Shown in pieces: positions 5,541-7,736 of a stretch of 7,736 bases of DNA (position 1 is its first letter; each line of letters starts with the position of its first letter). This DNA comes from JAFGED01 sp964551295 (GTDB taxonomy: Bacteria > Chloroflexota > Anaerolineae > B4-G1). Location: assembly GCA_964551295.1 (NCBI GenBank), contig CAZKDJ010000189.1:1-7736 (forward strand), read 5' to 3'. The notes beneath the pieces are model-generated. The model was given only the letters and a program-made list of their open reading frames with translations, searched no databases and was not told the origin of the DNA. The position numbers and the translations under genes are program-made.

Positions 5541-6692
5541 TCATTTTCCACTGCGCTGCACCTCCACTCGTATTTGCGTTCCATTGCTGACGATCTCGAC
5601 CGCGCCGCGCTCGTCGGTGCGATAGACCGGCAGCCCATCCAGCCGCTGCAGCACCTCGTCGCATGGATGGCCGAAGCGATTATCAGCCCCCACGCTGATG
5701 ACGACCACCTCAGGATCGACCGCCTCCAGGAACGCTTGCGAGGTCGAGCTGCAACTGCCGTGGTGCTGGACCTTCAACACCGTGCTCTGTAAGGGCGCAT
5801 CGCGATGCGCCCCTACGAGGTTTGCCTCCACCTCCGCCTCGCTATCGCCCGTCAGCAGCAGCGAAACCTGGTCATACGTCAGCCGTGTCACCACCGAGTT
5901 GTTGTTGGCATCCTCCTCCAACTGCGATCCCGGGTGCAGCACGACCATCTCCACCGGATGCCGTGCGTCCGCCTCGTCCAGCGCCAGTCGCAATCCCGCT
6001 TTCCCCTCGTGCACCGCCGCTCCTTCCGCCGCCACCACCTCCAGCCAGCGCGCGTAGGTGGCCGAGTCCAGTGCCATCTCGCGAAAAACCACCGCATCTA
6101 CCCGGTATCGCTCCAACACCGCGATCAGCCCGGTGACGTGGTCGGACTCGGGATGCGTGAGCAGCACCAGGTCGATGGAGCAATCCCAGAACGGCATGCG
6201 GCGGCCCAGTTGCGAGAGCAGCGCCGTCTCGCTCGGCCCGCCGTCGATGAGCACCTGCCTGCCGGAGGGGGTCTGGATGAAGATGGCGTCCCCCTGGCCT
6301 ACGTTGAGGAAGGTGACGTGTAGCTTGCCGTCGGGCAGCCCGCGCCGAGCAGAGATGCCTAGAATCAGCAGGACGGCGGACGCGCCGAGGATGAACTTGG
6401 TCCGCATGTTGGCGTTGAACCGCGTCCACAGCGCGCGCCGCCGCTCCCGGGCCTGCTGGAACCACCAGGTGAGACCCGCCAGCAGGACATAATACCCCCA
6501 CACCATCCAGTTCTCCATTTTCACCGGCACCGAGGCGAGCGGCGCCCGCGCCGTCAGCCGCACCATCTCGATGGTGTAGGTGAGGAACACCCAAGCCACC
6601 CAGCCCGCAACCTGGCCCAGCGGGCGAAAGACCAGCCCCAGCAGCAGGGCGATGCCACCAGCGATCATCACATATGATTGGACGGGAGTTAC
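5541..6692 (-). pseudogene. comEC: ComEC/Rec2 competence protein, 5'-truncated: end of membrane domain plus metallo-beta-lactamase domain
   Basis: ComEC forms the membrane channel that takes up single-stranded DNA during transformation; its C-terminal metallo-beta-lactamase-like domain is thought to degrade the non-imported strand. Here only about 380 residues remain, about half the usual length. Numbered from the GTG at 6671, hydrophobic segments lie at about 3-17, 20-38, 56-71 and 93-107. The metal-binding domain follows: VTFLNVGQGDAIFIQ (119-133), HPESDH (173-178), TGD with Asp276, VQHHGS with His303-His304, and GHP (334-336). ComEC-like sequence (VTPVQSYVM) continues upstream of 6671 to about 6692, then fades and meets an in-frame stop at 6711-6713. 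The OB-fold and most of the competence domain are missing, and no ribosome binding site precedes 6671. DNA uptake function is lost; an isolated membrane-tethered nuclease-like domain cannot be excluded. A palindrome is inserted in frame at 5789-5816. Confidence 0.88.
5789..5816. repeat. Palindromic element inserted in frame inside comEC
   Basis: A 28-nt near-perfect palindrome: left arm GTAAGGGCGCATCG, right arm CGATGCGCCCCTAC, one mismatch, no loop. On the coding (-) strand it encodes about VGAHRDAPL between EVEANL and QSTVLKVQHHGS. From memory of ComEC proteins this is a short linker of variable length, so the insertion keeps the frame and probably the fold. Its ends (GTAGGGG/CCCTTAC on the - strand) resemble those of the palindrome at 3573-3599. 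Confidence 0.7.
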
Positions 6693-6713
6693 AGAGTGAT
6701 CAGGTTTGTATCA

Positions 6714-7020
6714 TGCCCTTTTCAGTCGAAACGCTAATCGGCGTGGCGCAGCTCTTCATACCGCCTGGTTCACGAATTTCTACATTGCAGGGAGGATCAA
6801 ATGAATGGATGCATTATTCGGCCATGACAGGCCTCGCCAGCTCAGACTTTCGCCCAGTTGGTGGGCGAGGATTGCTAGTACAAGACTGAACCAGAAGGCA
6901 TCGTGAGAGCCCTCGTGTGTATGGACTCTTTTTTGTTGCCTGCAAGCCTCGGCCATCGTGCTGCCCATCTGTCTATTTATTATTCGTCTATATGAAATCC
7001 ACCTACGTACTGCATAACTA
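6714..7020. other. Gene-poor gap between the truncated comEC and the PadR promoter
   Basis: I see no convincing gene here. A 62-codon - strand frame (6780-6968) contains a hydrophobic stretch (FWFSLVLAILAHQLG) but has no ribosome binding site and no recognisable family. A stem TCGCCCA/TGGGCGA (6850-6856 and 6862-6868, 5-nt loop) is present; CCTCGCC (6832-6838) could pair instead with its right half (GGCGAGG, 6864-6870), so two exclusive folds are possible. The missing 5' part of comEC is not found here in any frame, so the truncation was not a simple insertion at this point. Confidence 0.6.
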
Positions 7021-7049
7021 TTGACATGTAGTACATAGTGTGATATACT
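7021..7049 (+). promoter_or_regulatory. Strong promoter with embedded palindromic operator, upstream of padR-like gene
   Basis: A consensus -35 TTGACA (7021-7026), a 17-nt spacer, and -10 TATACT (7044-7049, five of six) preceded by an extended TG at 7041-7042 make a very good sigma70-type promoter. The transcript would start near 7056. The perfect palindrome ATGTAGTACAT (7026-7036) sits from the last base of the -35 into the spacer. PadR proteins typically bind ATGT/ACAT inverted repeats, so autorepression is likely. A second inverted repeat, CATAGG/CCTATG (7060-7065 and 7076-7081), lies in the leader. Confidence 0.7.
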
Positions 7050-7095
7050 TGCGGTCGAACATAGGCCTGGTTGAACCTATGAGGAAAAAGCAAAG

Positions 7096-7479
7096 ATGCG
7101 AGGACAAGGGCAAAGAAGGCGGAGACATGGTCGTCGGACAACCGGGATGCGGGAGTCGGCACTGCTTCTGCTCCTGCACCGCGAACCTGCTCACGGCTAC
7201 ACCCTGCTGGAGCAGTTGGAGGAGTTCGGCCTGGGAGAGATTGCCCCCAGCGTCATCTACCGGGCGTTGCGCGATATGGAAGCACGAGGATGGGTCGCTT
7301 CGATATGGAACGAGGAACAGACCCAGGGGCCACCTCGCCGCGTCTATCACATCACCGCCCTGGGGAACGAGGTGCTGGCTACGTGGGTACGGGAGTTGGA
7401 TGAGACCCGGAAGATGCTTGATCGCCTGGTGGGAGCGTACCATCTTCACATGGAGGAAGGCGAAGGTGAGCATCATTGA
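7096..7479 (+). CDS. PadR-family winged-helix transcriptional regulator
   Basis: A 127-residue DNA-binding repressor of the PadR family. Residues 1-17 are an Arg/Gly-rich basic tail (MRGQGQRRRRHGRRTTG). The winged helix follows: ALLLLLHREPAHGYTLLEQL (22-41), the recognition-helix region IAPSVIYRALRDMEARGWV (49-67), and the wing ending PPRRVYHITALG (79-90). A short C-terminal dimerisation helix (about 91-120) and an acidic/His tail EEGEGEHH complete it, which matches the short PadR subfamily. The ATG at 7096 is preceded by GAGGA (7081-7085) at 10-nt spacing; a later ATG at 7147 would remove the basic tail and has no good site. It most likely controls itself through the palindrome in its promoter and possibly the DUF59 gene 134 nt downstream. 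The inducing signal is unknown. Confidence 0.92.
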   Translation: MRGQGQRRRRHGRRTTGMRESALLLLLHREPAHGYTLLEQLEEFGLGEIAPSVIYRALRDMEARGWVASIWNEEQTQGPPRRVYHITALGNEVLATWVRELDETRKMLDRLVGAYHLHMEEGEGEHH

Positions 7480-7510
7480 TGCGTTGTCAGGGAGCCTGCG
7501 TACCGACACG

Positions 7511-7555
7511 CCTGTCCGCCAGGTGTTGGTGGGAGCTTTCTGGACGGCGGACAGG
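7511..7555 (+). other. Intergenic inverted repeat between padR-like and DUF59 genes
   Basis: CCTGTCCGCC (7511-7520) and GGCGGACAGG (7546-7555) are a perfect 10-bp inverted repeat separated by 25 nt. The left arm can alternatively join a second imperfect hairpin (ACCGACAC at 7502-7509 with GTGTTGGT at 7523-7530). Two exclusive folds in a leader would fit attenuation, but no T-run is visible, and a protein-binding site or a decayed repeat is also possible. Confidence 0.45.
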
Positions 7556-7612
7556 AGTTGGCCGAGTGACTGCTAGAACAATTCTGGAATGAGCAACTTT
7601 CGAAGGAGAAGA

Positions 7613-7736
7613 ATGGTCACAGACGTACAAGTTGTCGACGCCCTGCGCGAGGTGATGCACCCGGAGATCGAGCAACGCGATCTGGTTGGATTGAAGATGA
7701 TCAGAGACGTAAGCGTCAAAGATGAAAAAGTCACGC
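7613..7736 (+). CDS. DUF59 (MIP18/SufT-like) protein, possibly Mrp/ApbC family, 5' part only
   Basis: Only the first 41 codons are in the window. The residues VVDALREVMHPEIEQRDLVG, then LKMIRDVSVKDEKVT, match the start of the DUF59 fold, usually seen as alanine-leu-rich VxxALxxVxDPE followed by LGxVxxVxVxxxxV. In bacteria this domain is found alone (SufT-like, iron-sulfur cluster assembly) or at the N-terminus of Mrp/ApbC P-loop ATPases that carry Fe-S clusters; the window ends before that can be decided. The ATG follows AAGGAG (7603-7608), a strong ribosome binding site. PadR-Mrp neighbourhoods with dinitrogenase Fe-Mo-cofactor-like proteins are known in several anaerobes, so more Fe-S-related genes may follow downstream; that is inference. 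Confidence 0.75.
   Translation, partial: MVTDVQVVDALREVMHPEIEQRDLVGLKMIRDVSVKDEKVT

Noticed and set aside
6780..6968. Small membrane-like protein on the - strand
   Set aside because: One hydrophobic stretch only; no ribosome binding site, no family resemblance, and a foldable repeat lies within it.
7040..7576. 178-codon + strand frame over the PadR gene
   Set aside because: It overlaps the clear PadR reading frame in another frame and its Trp/Cys/Arg-rich product has no domain pattern.
1..7736. CRISPR array, tRNA/rRNA, insertion sequence or toxin-antitoxin pair
   Set aside because: No evenly spaced repeats, no cloverleaf or conserved rRNA sequence, and no transposase or toxin motifs were seen by reading both strands.

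Overview
The window looks like a bacterial chromosome fragment, most plausibly from a Chloroflexota (Anaerolineae-like) genome. The reasons are a high-GC ECF transporter with two fused ATPase domains, a NarL-type response regulator in the style common in that phylum, an Arg/Gly-rich PadR regulator next to a DUF59 protein, and palindromic repeats with GTAGG/CTAC ends. This assignment is inference from protein style; no rRNA or tRNA is present to test it.

Layout. (1) Positions 1-2351, + strand, clearly GC-rich: the 3' part of ecfT, overlapping a double-ATPase ecfA by 8 nt. This is the energizing module of an ECF vitamin or metal importer; its substrate-binding S component must lie upstream of the window. 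(2) 2380-2676, + strand: a small unrecognised gene with a strong ribosome binding site. (3) About 2677-5500, visibly lower GC and all coding on the - strand: a 3' scrap of a ComEC-like gene, a strong hairpin, a candidate 35-residue Cys-rich ORF, a small lipoprotein, a secreted chymotrypsin-fold serine protease, and a response regulator broken by a frameshift and lacking its DNA-binding domain. (4) 5541-about 6695, - strand, high GC: a 5'-truncated ComEC that keeps part of the membrane domain and a complete metallo-beta-lactamase domain. (5) About 6714-7055: no convincing gene. (6) 7021-7736, + strand: a textbook promoter with an embedded palindrome, a PadR-family regulator, an intergenic inverted repeat, and the start of a DUF59/Mrp-type iron-sulfur protein.

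The central region reads as an accessory and decaying segment. Its two ends carry homologous ComEC 3' ends in the same orientation, sharing a 45-nt identical block (2851-2895 and 5649-5693), with the lipoprotein, protease and response regulator between them. Gene damage clusters here: two truncated comEC pieces and one broken regulator. A palindromic element sits in frame inside the longer comEC piece, and a second one with similar ends lies upstream of the lipoprotein.

No CRISPR array, RNA gene, insertion sequence or transposase was seen, and I found no complete undescribed system. The best leads are the Cys-rich ORF coupled to the lipoprotein, the duplicated comEC ends, the in-frame palindrome, and the PadR promoter/operator.
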